Of a stretch of DNA of 64,000 nt, positions 1 to 10,463 are shown piece by piece. Position 1 is the stretch's first letter. The number at the start of each line of letters is the position of its first letter. The notes under the pieces are model-generated. The model ran no database searches and had not been told where the DNA came from. It worked only from the letters and a program-made list of their open reading frames with translations. The translations under genes were made by a program, and so were the position numbers. Origin of the DNA: Aporrectodea caliginosa (Eukaryota; Annelida; Clitellata; Crassiclitellata; Lumbricidae); the NCBI GenBank assembly GCA_020284085.1, contig JACEVL010000460.1, positions 434,001 through 498,000 on the forward strand, written 5' to 3'.

Positions 1-479
1 TAGTTACTCAGTGATTGGCAAGTCTCTGTAGTTTGTTCCAAGTAGAGACAGACTTTGCCATAATGTTAACAACACATCTTGCAGTCCATTCTCTTTTTCC
101 ATGCAGTGTCCACGTCTTTCAAGTTTCTTTTACTCTTCAATACAGGCAATCTGACTTGGTTTATAGCCCAGTGGTAAGGGTGTCCATTGCTCTGTGTTAA
201 TTTTGATTTTGGTTTGTTTTTATATGTAGAATTTTCTTGATAGTTCTAATATTTTTTGACTTCTGATTATGTGCGAGTGTGCATTTTTAAGTTATTCTAT
301 TTTACACTTAAGATTTTATGTTTTTTGGCAGTATGTCGCCAAGATGATCGCCATTTTTATTGGTCAACATTATTATGAATGGGCTGGTTCTCGTTTAGAC
401 AATGTCAAGCTCTAGACTCTACATATAAAGCCTACCGTTTGCATCTGGGATGATAGCGCCTCGGAGTCCGTGATGCAGC

Positions 480-787
480 CAGGGCCGGATTAAGACTTCT
501 CGGGCCTCTAAGCCAAGAGACGGGTTTAGACTTCCGGGGTCATATAGCCCCAAAGCCAAGCAAAAGTACATGTCTCTGAACATAAAGTTCGAACCGTACG
601 GAAACGATGTTTTTCTACTGAATATTGGCTAAATAATAATAATACATACATTTACTAGACCTATTGTCATTTTGACAATTAGGACCTCGGTGTAATTTGA
701 TTAAATTCTTCCTGATAGTTGGTACCCTCAAAACGTTGTGGGGTCCAAAGCCATGGCTTAGTTGGCTTATGCGTTAATCCGGCCCTG
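480..787. mobile_element. hAT-type MITE, 308 bp
   Basis: The ends are inverted repeats, CAGGGCCGGATTAA on the left and its reverse complement on the right. They are flanked by near-identical 8-bp direct repeats (gatgcagc at 472-479, ggtgcagc at 788-795; 7 of 8 match). An 8-bp duplication with CAGGG-type termini is the hallmark of hAT transposons. There is no transposase, so it is non-autonomous. Confidence 0.85.
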
Positions 788-814
788 GGTGCAGCTTCCA
801 CACAGGATCTCTTT

Positions 815-960
815 AAAATTACATCGTCGTCGTCGTCGTCGTCGTCGTTGTCATCATCAGCAGCATCGTCATTAAGCCTTGATTGCAGCTATCTAATGAC
901 TAAGCATCAATCGATGGTGCTGAGCAATTGTGAGCAAAGCACTAGCTTAGCTAAGCTTCA
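815..960 (-). mobile_element. 3' tail of a non-LTR retrotransposon (minus), with (GAC)n tail
   Basis: A (CGT)n tract at about 823-850 is followed by the dispersed motif ctatctaatgactaagcatc. That motif recurs at 5.3, 8.7 and 57.6 kb, and inverted at 45.0, 46.1 and 55.8 kb. Read on the minus strand it is a LINE 3' UTR ending in a microsatellite tail. Confidence 0.5.
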
Positions 961-1017
961 ACCACCCATACTCTATACATCACAATGCGAGCACTCTGAC
1001 TTATCCCACATCAACAG

Positions 1018-1103
1018 TTACTGTCAACTGCATGTGAGGAGGTCGTTCTATGATGACAAAGCGGCCTACTATGGAGACCGACCCATTGGCCTGAGGGATA
1101 TCT
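1018..1103 (+). CDS. candidate exon upstream of the ZZ-domain gene
   Basis: An open segment reads YCQLHVRRSFYDDKAAYYG and on through PIGLRDI. It sits between an acceptor-like AG at 1016-1017 and the donor GTAAGC at 1104. Its composition looks coding. It leaves one base over, whereas the exon at 1300 needs two, so either this is not its immediate partner or a splice site is misplaced. Confidence 0.3.
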
Positions 1104-1299
1104 GTAAGCTGTACTTTCTTCCATTTGCAAAGTAGTGCTATTCAGTTTGACTTCAATCGAGCGTCGATTGTTCCTATTCCTCAATTCAGCACAGGCCAAG
1201 AATTCTGAACATGGTGTCAACTCTCAACGTTTCTAATCTTTTCAGATTCCGTATTGTTTTGTTTAAATGAAATTAATAAGTTCTGCTGTATTTTTGTAG

Positions 1300-1424
1300 A
1301 TGCAAAAGTCATCACAATCGCAACCATGACATCGGAGGCGAAGAGATTGATCGAGTGATTGCCTCAGTGTTTGCCGCTCTGCTCTGGCACACTCAGTCAC
1401 TGCGACATGACGTCAATATCTACT
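1300..1424 (+). CDS. ZZEF1-like exon
   Basis: The acceptor is tttttgtag and the donor is GTTAAG. The frame reads CKSHHNRNHDIGGEEIDRVI, then SVFAALLWHTQSLRHDVNIY, a helical segment. It leaves one base, which joins the next exon in phase. Confidence 0.6.
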
Positions 1425-4400
1425 GTTAAGTATCCAGTTCTTTGGTTGTGTGTGAGTAGAGTGATAGATGATTGACTGGCTCATTGATGGACAGATTAAT
1501 GAATGGATGGAAGAATGGTCGAATGAATGGCTGGATGGTTGAGTGGTTGGATGGTTGAACGGATGTATCGATGGATGAGTGGTTAGATAAATGGATTAAT
1601 TATTGAATTGATGGACTGATTGATAGATTGATTGATGGTCTAATTAGTGAATAAGTTATATTGTGGAATATTTCAAGTAATAATTGATTATTGTTTTGCA
1701 TTGGTAGTGCGCAATGAATTCGTCGATGACAAAATATCTGATGGAATCCATGAAGCGTATTCTGCAGCTGAGAATCTCCGGCTGTTTCTGGTAAGAAATG
1801 AAAAGTTGCATAGGATGTTGCTGTTTGGAATAAGATGGATAGGGATGGATGGATGGATGTTGGGAATGGGTGGCAGAGTTGATGGATATTGGATAGTGTG
1901 GATAGATAAATGTATGGATTTACGGAGCAATGGATGGATGTGTGGTTCTATGGGTGGAAGGATCAGAGGTTTAGCTAATGAATTGAAGTATGTAATTGAA
2001 TGAATTCAGACTATTATTCAGTAATGAATTAATTGGCGGATTCGAAGTTTATTATTGTGCAAAATGACTTAAGATTTTGGTTTGCTCAATAACTGATTGC
2101 AGCATTACCTAAATTATTAATTGATTGACTTCTGACGATTGTTTAATTGATTTTCTTTCAGGCGGAAAGACGGCAAACAATGAGAAAAGAACTTGAAGAG
2201 CAACATGAAAGAGAAGGAACAACAGAGGAAGAGAAAGGAAAGGAAGCAGCTGTTGATGTTGTGCATCTTGTGGAAGAGAAATCAAAATTCCTGCTCCAGT
2301 TTGCCGGATTATCGAGGGTTGCTATGAAAGCAGAGGTCCGTCCCAATGGTCTCTCTTCTAATATCGCAAACATTTAAGAAATCATACAGTCTTCACACTT
2401 GTAGCCTATTTCATCTGCTTGGTAGTTCAGGAAAGTATCTATGCTGGAGAAATTTATCTGTTGCTGCCCATTGACCTATAATGTCCCGTTCCTACACTTC
2501 CCATCCCTCTACCTCAGTCTTGCCTTTTCTCCTTCCCCCTGATGGCAGAGGTCCGTCCCAATCGTCTCTGTTCTATGATCCCGAACCATTTTAGAAATTC
2601 ATACAGTCTTCACAACTGTAGTCTATTCTATTTCTATCTGTATGCTAGTTCAGGAAAATATCTATCCTGTTCCTTTACGGAAGTAAGTAAAGAAAGTTGA
2701 TTGTACAGGCTGCAAAGGACTTGCACTCTGGTGCACAAACATAAAGTAATTCAAAATAAGAGGAGAGGTGGAAATGGGAAAAATTGAGTGCACTAGGAGT
2801 TTTTCCCAAGAAGGACATTGTGCCCAACTAGTTCAGATGCTTTGCCCCGTAAAGTAATTAAATCATTTGGATATAATTCTTTACCAGTGAGTTAATAAAA
2901 TAGAAAATTCTATCACTATTCTATCTACGTAGTATGCTAGCTGATATCCGTAAGTATGTTTGATTACATTTGACTGCTTTTATTTGCGGTATGAATTGGT
3001 GTTGTATAATTTTATTGTGTCTCTGCTGTCTTGAAGGAGTTGAAGAAGAGGTTTGAGACCAGACGAAGTCGCCAGCAGTCGATTGGTCGTAGTTTGAGTC
3101 ATGAGCCAAGCGTCGATCTATTAATTTCTGTAAGATTTTATGACACCTTTTCTAGGGACACTGTTAAGGCTAAACACAGCAGTGCTTGAATATTGTGTTG
3201 CACTGGTGTCAAAAGAGAAAAATTAAAAAAATCTGGATCATTCCAACTCGATTTACAGATCCTAAATTAGTGTAAAGAAAAAATTAAAAATCTAGGGATA
3301 TATAATATAGATATACACATATTATTTATTGCATTTATTTGTGTGTAGGTCATATATATCCCACATACATACATACATGAATATATGCAATACATACATA
3401 CATACATGGCATACATACATACATACATACATACATACATACATACATACATACATACATACATACATGCATACATACATGCATACATACATACATACAC
3501 AAATACTTAGAGACCACAGATAATTGTATTTTTATTCTGAACTATAATAGAGAAAATCCAGGGTTCAAGTATGTATGCTTGCTTATCATTAAATGTTTTT
3601 GGTATATATTTGTGTACATAAGAGTAAATACTTAGAGGCAACAGATAATTGTATAAAATTCTGGCATGTGAACTTTCTAAGCGTATTGATTATGCAAGTA
3701 ACAACGTCATATATTGCAGGTTGAATCGAAGTATCCGTCGTTTCGTCTTGTCTTTGATTTCGTCCAGGACATAGCCTGGACAAAAGACAAGTGAGTCTTC
3801 TGATCACCTTCTCATTTCAATATTTCACATACGCACGTGCACCACACACATATTGTTGCAAGGGTGCAGACTGCAGTTACTTGAGTATTAGCACTTGTCC
3901 GCATAGGCATCTATCCATGATGTCACTCTGGCAATTTACTGTTGTATAGTAGAACTGACTTCAGAGTTTGACCAGTCCTAGGCAAAAGGAATGCACTTCT
4001 GAACTTTCGGAGGAGGGCAATATCAAATGCAGTTGAACTGTAATAATTGTATTATAGATAGATGTATGAGTCAAGCAAATTGTGCACACAGGAGAACGAA
4101 AGAAAGGGGGACACTGGGAATGAAGAAAATAAGAAAATGAGTAGTAATGAACGGATGAAATAAATAGGAAAGGACGAGATGAAGAAAATCTTGTCACTGC
4201 ATATTAGGCAACTTATTGAACTTCTTGTGTTACATTGCATCATGACTCGGAACGTCGTTTAAACTTGCTTGAATTTGTGTTTCTGTTGAATTTTATGCTG
4301 TTGAGAAATTTTGAAGGTTAATAGTTAGATGCAGACAGATCAATACATGCATACATACATACATACATACATGCATACATACATACATACATGCATGCAT

Positions 4401-7393
4401 ACATACATACATACATTCATGTATGCATTCTGGCAGTGGTTAAATTACATGTACTTAATGAGAAGTGGGAGATCTCCAATTTTTTTACAACCTAGAACCT
4501 TAGCCTATCTGGCGAAGCTATAAGCGATTCTCGTTATTCAGATAAAACAAATGCGTGAAACACAATGTATGCTGTCAATTGTGTAAAAAGACCTTAGATA
4601 ATGTGTTACAGATTGTCAGATGTGATAACGTAAAAATTCAAAACGACGTATTTTGGGCGATGGAGCAGATGTATAGCAGTTTCATGTTATTTAATGGATA
4701 CATGATTGAAAGGTTCTTTCGTTTAGAGTTGAGGATTTGCTGAAGAAACGCTACATAAATTCTGAAAGCCTGTGGAAGACCTACTCCTTCATGAGCGAAT
4801 TCTTTCGGACCATCTCCAGTGAACTTCTGGAAAATGATGTAAAATTTTCGATCGAATGTTTGAAATTTATAGATGGAGTTTCATTTGTGGTCTTACAACT
4901 ATGTTGAATGATTTGACGACTGTTATAATTTCCATCGTTATCACATATTTTTACAACGCCCGTGCAGACGAAACCCTCCGCGATCAAGCAATTTTCACTC
5001 ACAAAGACTGGTTAAATGTAAAATAAATGGAACTGCTGTCAATTTCTTTCTGAAGCATTAGAGATTCATGAGCATCAGATTTCTTCTGCTAGTTGCCAAC
5101 ATCTGGTAAAAATGTTTAAATACCTCTGGGGTTGCAATGCAATTTAATGCACATTAGATCAATATAATATTTCTGCATTTATTAAGTAAAGCTGTATTGA
5201 CAAGCCATCAGTTGATTGTTCGGCGCAATTTTGTCTAATGGTTCTTGCTCATGGTCCTTACACATGTTTTTGTACATTTGTTAAGTGTCACTTCTATGTA
5301 ATTACCAAACATCAATCGATGGTGTTGAGCAATAAATTGTTCGTGATTTTGCATTGCTTACCGTCTCTAGACAGTAACCATGTCATAGGGAGCTTGAACC
5401 TATAGGCCCCTACTCTGCGTTACAATGTTAGCAGTCTAACCAAGAAGCTAGTGCTTTTGGCTATCGTGTCTTATGAACAATGTCACATCCTAATATAATA
5501 TTGTATTCGCAAAATGCAGAGAATTTAATGAGACAAAGGAGTATATTGTTTTTCTAGATGTCTTGTACCGGTACTTTATTAATACGAGAGCTGTTGGCCT
5601 CACAAGATAAGTTTGGTCGTCACTACGCAGATGGAATCGATGGCTGTGGTCTCGGAATGGAGGCCAACGTCCGTAGCTCATACTATGGTCTCCTGCGCCA
5701 CCTTGTGACACGTATACTCAGGAAGGACATGACGGCTTCATTAGACAAGTTGGTTGTTGGAATCATAAACATAATGGGGATTAAACTATTCTAGACGATT
5801 GAATCTGTTTGCTACTTCTATACCATAAGTTCATTGTAATTTGCTTAATTAAAACACGAATTCTGATATAAAATAATTCAGGATAGGGATCTGAAAATTA
5901 GTTACGCTATAAATAATTACCTTGTTTTACACAACTTTGTTATCACTTATCAGGCGTTCTAGATATGGCTCTCAAAAGTAATATTGTAACGAGTTTCGGG
6001 TGTTCCTGATTTCAGTGTATTGGACAAGATTAGCATCAGCATCCTTAACATTATCTTTTCGATTGTTATTTGACTTGTATTAACATACACTGGCGGTCTG
6101 TATGGACATATTTGATCTCTATCTGGAAACCGTTTCACCTGATGCGTACCGTAGTTTAAAGTATTTCAGACAGCTGTTTCGGAAAGAGCACCTAAGGACG
6201 ACGCAGCTGGATTTTCACCTACCCGTGTGTTTTGACTGTGTCATTGTTCTTTCTTGTCTTCAGATCTAAACCTGTTGGATATGAAGTCTTGACTACTTGT
6301 GTTCTTCATCTACTTGACATTGATTGGCAGGTTAGTTAGTAGTTCTGAATCAGTCCATCAATCTTTTTGTTCTTTTCTGCAAAAAATACAATGTAAAAGT
6401 TTCTACATTAGAAAAGTTCACACGAGATTAGATTAGATTACATTGGATTAATGACTTGTCTCAACACAGATTTTATTGTATTGTATTTATTTGTTGCGTG
6501 TTTATTGATCAGCTAGCCAGGTATGCGACTTATGATTGTCTTCAACTGTTTGTTTTCTTTGTTAGGCTTATGACCTGCCCTTCATGGTTGAACTTCGTCT
6601 TCCAGAGTTGTATTTTACTTTGGCCAAAGGTAAGTTCAACTTATAGTTATGAGTTTTTATGTCCTCCATATGGACTGAAAATTCACTTGGCATCAAAGAT
6701 TCAACTTAATCTAATCTGAGAACTTACACGGCTCACCAATTTCATAATGCACTTTGTGATGTTCGAACGGTGATGATAAGCAAAACTAAGTATGTCACCG
6801 GTAAGGGAAGTTCTGATTAGTTTCACCTTCTTGTACAATAGCGAGGCACAACTCTTTCGGGAGACAACATTAAGTTCTCTATAAAACAGCAACAGCAGAA
6901 ATGTGGTTCTGCTGCATTGAAAACTTGGTCCAGTGCTATCTTTGCAAATATTCTATATTAAGTGTCTTTATACATGCATGCATGCATGCATACATACATA
7001 CGGCACTTTAAAAATGCTGCATGCCTTCCTGATTAATGGAAATTAGCTATAAGGTGACCCTGCAAAATATTCTTTTCACTGTTAGTTAAGGTTTTCTGAT
7101 TAGTTTCACTTTCTTGTAGTGTTTTGAATTGTGTTAATCATGTACTGTGTACTCTGTAAAACTGTTACAGCATTGCAGAAAAATGATGGTTCTGTTTATC
7201 AAGGAACTAGCTATCAATTCTGATTTCTGAAATGTCTATTTAGGTGTCTTCATAGTTAGCGGGATCTTGATCCCTTTTGGGACTCCTCTTGCGGCCATAC
7301 ATATTACATGTTCAAATACATACATGTACATACATTTGACATGGCTTCAATAATACATTTTGATTTGATTTGATACATGCATACATACATACA

Positions 7394-7427
<34 letters not shown>

Positions 7428-8640
7428 CATACATACATACATACATACATACATACATACAAACCATACATACATACGTGTATGCACATACATGCATCTA
7501 CACATACATATATACATACATACATACTGTATACAACTATACATACAGACACACTTTGACGTTCTATTGTATTGTATTGTATTTAAAGACTTATAAAGTG
7601 CCTCTCACAGTACACACCAATGAGACGCGCCCCTGAAAGCCCCCAGAATAAAGACAAGTTTTGAAGAAGCGAAAAGATGTTACAGTGTCACCGTTACAGT
7701 GAGCGAACTACGGGGATGTTCCAAGCAGGCAACGGCAGTGACTGGGCTATGGACGTTCTCACACGACTAACAATAGGTCAAAACGGAGCGATGAGCGGAG
7801 CGGGCGAATGGAAGCAGCCGAGGTGGGTCGACGTATGGAGTCATAGACGTATTTAGGGCAAGACCCAGGTAGGATCGATAAATGAAGATGAGTACCTTTA
7901 ACTGGAAGAGGAAGTCAATGCATGAATGTAGGCCTAGAGATATTGCGTTACAATGATCTTACTGTGTATTTCTCAACTTATTTCTATATCAACGTCCTTG
8001 ACCGTTTTATGTCAGAATTCGTGTTTTATTATGATGTGTTATAATGAGTCTTGGTTTATTTTACAGATTACCTTCCACCAGTCATTGAAGATCCAAAAGA
8101 GTTTGGTGTTGAGGAGACGGAGGAGGAATATCGGCGGAACCTGGAGTTGGCGACGGAAGCTCGCACGAGTGTCTCCACCTATCATGCATTCGTATACAAA
8201 CATCTAGCTCTAATAATAGTTACTTGATGAGGCTTAGCCAACCCAGACATTGAACAATTCTCCAGAACGTTTTTTATACGTACCTCGGGGAAATTTGTTT
8301 AATAATATTATTATTACCACTACTATCATCATAATTGCGTTCAAGGCTACTTTTCTATTATTTATAATTTTATTTCTTAGGTCATTTTGCTGACTGCCCA
8401 CCGATACTGATTGCCCGCCTCTACAGTCTTGACATTTCTTATATAGTCCAAAATACATAGCCTACTAGTATGTTATGGGTCATGGGTTGCGACTGATGTT
8501 TATCTTCCCAATTCTTAGACGAATTCCAGTTCTTTGCTCCATGCACAACTGGTCTCCAAGACAGCCACCAAAAGGCATGAGTATCAGTTACTATTACTAT
8601 TATTATTATTACTATTATTATTATTATAATATTATTATTA

Positions 8641-8683
<43 letters not shown>

Positions 8684-10438
8684 GTATTTATTAAGTGCCA
8701 GTTTCTAATGACCAAATATCAATCGATAGTGCTAGTGCTGAACAATTGTGACTGAAAGACTTGCTGTAGACCTGCAACACAGTAACCACGTGCTCTTCGC
8801 GTTACAGGGCAAGACTAGTGTTATAATGAATAAGCAGCCCGGTTCCTGATGTTTTGTATACTTAATTTCTGTCGTCTTATAAGTATTCTTGGCTGAAATA
8901 TATATGTACCTTATGCATCCCAACCCTCCTCTTTTTTTCGGACTTGGGGCCCGTACAGGCGAATTTGTAGCGGAGTTTCTATTAATTTTAGATTAAATTG
9001 CTAGAAAAGAAGTTTGTTTACTTCAGCTGCAGAAACACTTTCGGACCAGATTTCCAAAAGTTGGCTTTGGAAGTGAAAGTATTTTCTATTGTGATGCATG
9101 TGGTAGTCCCGTGTCGACAGACTTCTATCGCTGCCTCGATTGTGATGAAGTTAACATCTGCAAGACGTGCTATAACGGTGAAATCATCCCGGAGTGCGAG
9201 GCTCACAATGGAGAACACAACCTTGTCTTATTTCGGTATTAAATTTTGTAGTTTTTAATAAAAAAAATTATTGCTCTTATAATACCATCGTTCATCCAGT
9301 GTTTTCTGCCTCGGGTTCCTATACTTATCATCCCACAGGTTTTCCAATCCAATTTGAAATTCCACGTCTTCAAGAATTCCTACCGTGATCCTTCCAATCC
9401 TCTGCCCTCAAAACTTTCTCGTCTCCAGCGAAACCTGCCTTTGCGGCTGCTCTACCTCCTGTCTCTGGACTCTATGGTATTCGGACTTGGATATTACCTA
9501 GACATCTCTGGCAGCCCAGTGATACGATACATTGCTCGCGTATAAGCTTTTGTCGTGCTCTTAGCTTTTAAGTAGAGCAACACTTTTGAAACTTTTGGTC
9601 TCTTACTATGATTTATGGAGTTAACGAGCCAGATGAAAAAGTTACCAGCTTATACACAACCTAGCTCCTATTTCTATTACGAGTGATTCATGACATGTGG
9701 TTTTTAATTAATTCTGACAAGAATTATAATAACTTTTGTATTCCAACAATTACGACCACCTTGCTCTGTCTAATGACTGTGGATGATTTTTTTCATGCAC
9801 GATTGTCTGCTGCTTCAGATTTAGGGTTTACTGACCTTGCACGTGTGCCAAGTGCAATAATATGAATAAATAAGTGGAAGTACAGAGTGAAATAAATATG
9901 CTACTCGACTTTGGCTGCAAAGCAGTGCGGTTAAGAGATCATGGTTTATCTCATTTCATCATCGTTTATTGATCCAAAATATCGATAAAACAAATGCAAT
10001 TGAACATAAAACATTAGCAATATGTTAGATGAGAAACGGCAGACCCAGAAGGTACCAGAGTCCAGCTTAAATTTGACCACCAATTAAAAAGTTATTCCGA
10101 TGACGACGAAGAACAGCGTACCGGTATGTTGTTAATTAAACATGTAGTAAAAATCTTAACTACATGTAGGTTAATAATTATATTGCATTTCAACTAACAA
10201 AACAAAGTGTGTAAACTATTATGGTTGGTAAGAATGTATGTAGCAACTGACGATATTTTCGTGTTGTGACAATGATAGTAAACACTGGATCTGAAAGGCA
10301 TTTGTTCTTTGTGTCATCTCTCAGATATCTGTGCAAAGGATGCTCATGCTTCATCATAGCCACACGGTGGCACTGCAACGAATGCAACGACTTTGACCTG
10401 TGCAACGGTTGCCATTATAGCAACAATTTTCCAGAAGG
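1300..10438 (+). CDS. ZZEF1-like multi-exon gene (partial; two tandem ZZ zinc fingers)
   Basis: I assemble exons 1300-1424, 1708-1790, 2162-2335, 3037-3129, 3720-3790, 4727-4838, 5558-5752, 6264-6330, 6566-6629, 8067-8191, 9033-9235 and 10325-10438. Codon phase is kept at every junction except between 5752 and 6264, where an exon is probably missing. The upstream exons look alpha-helical (for example VHLVEEKSKFLLQFAGLSRV and LLKKRYINSESLWKTYSFM). The last two exons carry consecutive ZZ zinc fingers. Two adjacent ZZ fingers late in a large helical protein are characteristic of ZZEF1, where they bind histone H3 tails. The N-terminus lies upstream of the window. The family continues for about 1000 residues after the ZZ pair, but I see no such exons here. 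The gene may be truncated, rearranged or interrupted by the transposon cluster, or it may be a related ZZ protein. Confidence 0.6.
1440..1990 (+). repeat. degenerate (GATG)n / GGATGGATG tracts in two introns
   Basis: GATGGATGAATGG-type tetranucleotide-based sequence fills 1455-1660 and 1830-1980, on both sides of the exon at 1708-1790. Confidence 0.7.
1708..1790 (+). CDS. ZZEF1-like exon
   Basis: The acceptor is ttggtag and the donor is GTAAGA. It reads LRNEFVDDKISDGIHEAYSA and on through AENLRLFL, in phase with both neighbours. Confidence 0.6.
2162..2335 (+). CDS. ZZEF1-like exon
   Basis: It follows the strong acceptor ttttctttcag. It encodes 58 residues: a charged Glu/Lys-rich helix followed by VHLVEEKSKFLLQFAGLSRV. 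The donor GTCCGT is weak but non-absurd. The exon end is part of a local duplication (see 2325-2660). Confidence 0.6.
2325..2660 (+). repeat. two-copy local duplication of an exon end plus intron
   Basis: GCAGAGGTCCGTCCCAAT and the following ~110 bp (through catacagtcttcacaactgtag and gttcaggaaa) occur at about 2331 and again at about 2545, so the offset is about 212 bp. The copied part includes the last codons and donor site of the exon ending at 2335. Confidence 0.75.
3037..3129 (+). CDS. ZZEF1-like exon
   Basis: The exon has 31 codons in phase 0. It reads ELKKRFETRRSRQQSIGRSL and on through SHEPSVDLLIS, ending at the donor GTAAGA. Confidence 0.55.
3363..3500 (+). repeat. (CATA)n microsatellite
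   Basis: A nearly uninterrupted (TACA)n array. Long Tyr/Met/Val/Cys or His/Thr/Tyr open frames here are translations of the repeat, not genes. Confidence 0.95.
3720..3790 (+). CDS. ZZEF1-like exon
   Basis: The acceptor is atattgcag and the donor is GTGAGT. It reads VESKYPSFRLVFDFVQDIAW then TKD. The two leftover bases combine with the next exon to give Lys. Confidence 0.65.
4345..4425 (+). repeat. (CATA)n microsatellite
   Basis: (TACA/TGCA)n array in an intron. Confidence 0.9.
4727..4838 (+). CDS. ZZEF1-like exon
   Basis: The acceptor is ctttcgtttag. The frame reads VEDLLKKRYINSESLWKTYS and on through FFRTISSELLEND, to the donor GTAAAA. The phase matches both neighbouring exons. Confidence 0.6.
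5283..5460 (-). mobile_element. non-LTR retrotransposon 3'-end fragment (minus)
   Basis: This is another copy of the accaaacatcaatcgatgg family also found at 0.9, 8.7 and 57.6 kb. It includes the downstream part cagtaaccatgtcat and gcgttacaatg. Confidence 0.55.
5558..5752 (+). CDS. ZZEF1-like exon
   Basis: The acceptor is tgtttttctag. The 65 codons include LLIRELLASQDKFGRHYADG and MEANVRSSYYGLLRHLVTRI. The donor (GTTGTT at 5753) is weak, and an additional small exon may lie at about 6016-6066 before the next confident one. Confidence 0.55.
6264..6330 (+). CDS. ZZEF1-like exon
   Basis: The acceptor is ttcttgtcttcag and the donor is GTTAGT. It reads SKPVGYEVLTTCVLHLLDID then WQ. It needs two bases from the preceding exon, which I could not place with confidence. 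Confidence 0.6.
6566..6629 (+). CDS. ZZEF1-like exon
   Basis: The acceptor is ttttctttgttag and the donor is GTAAGT. It reads AYDLPFMVELRLPELYFTLA then K. One leftover G starts the Asp codon of the next exon. Confidence 0.65.
7300..7555 (+). repeat. (CATA)n microsatellite
   Basis: A long (TACA)n array with minor variants, preceded by a ttttgatttgatttgat tract. That tract resembles the terminal repeat of the non-LTR element at 32.2 kb. Confidence 0.9.
7562..7880 (-). mobile_element. non-LTR retrotransposon 3'-end fragment (minus)
   Basis: Read on the minus strand, this ends in the motif ggcactttataagtc followed by (AATAC)n. The same kind of 3' end occurs at 38.5 and 41.4 kb. No reverse transcriptase remains. 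Confidence 0.4.
8067..8191 (+). CDS. ZZEF1-like exon
   Basis: The acceptor is ggtttattttacag. It reads DYLPPVIEDPKEFGVEETEE and on through ARTSVSTYHAF, to the donor GTATAC. It joins the ZZ-bearing exon in phase 0. Confidence 0.65.
8596..8830 (-). mobile_element. non-LTR 3' end with (ATT)n tail (minus)
   Basis: A (TTA)n array at 8600-8690 abuts the motif tattaagtgccagtttctaatgacc. On the minus strand this is a LINE 3' UTR terminating in GGCACTTAATAAA and a (TAA)n tail. Confidence 0.6.
9033..9235 (+). CDS. ZZEF1-like exon: first ZZ zinc finger
   Basis: The acceptor is cttcagctgcag. After KHFRTRFPKVGFGSES comes a full ZZ finger: FYCDACGSPV, YRCLDCDEVNICKTCYNG and CEAHNGEHNLVLF. The CxxC pairs and the D-x-x-x-C-x-x-C core typical of ZZ domains are present. 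Two leftover bases join the next exon to give Arg. Confidence 0.85.
10325..10438 (+). CDS. ZZEF1-like exon: second ZZ zinc finger
   Basis: The acceptor is gtgtcatctctcag. It reads YLCKGCSCFIIATRWHCNEC then NDFDLCNGCHYSNNFPEG, with four CxxC-type pairs forming a second ZZ finger. The donor is GTAGGC. A hAT transposon begins 25 bp downstream. No following exon with a matching phase is recognisable. Confidence 0.85.
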
Positions 10439-10463
10439 GTAGGCTAATATATCAACTGATGTT

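Noticed and set aside
719..1135. 138-codon plus frame with a poly-Ser run
   Set aside because: It spans a hAT MITE end, a (CGT)n tract and a LINE tail. Only its last ~30 codons could be an exon.
3267..3523. Long Tyr/Val/Cys/Met and His/Thr/Tyr open frames
   Set aside because: They are six-frame translations of the (CATA)n microsatellite; the same happens at 4.3, 7.4 and 54.1 kb.
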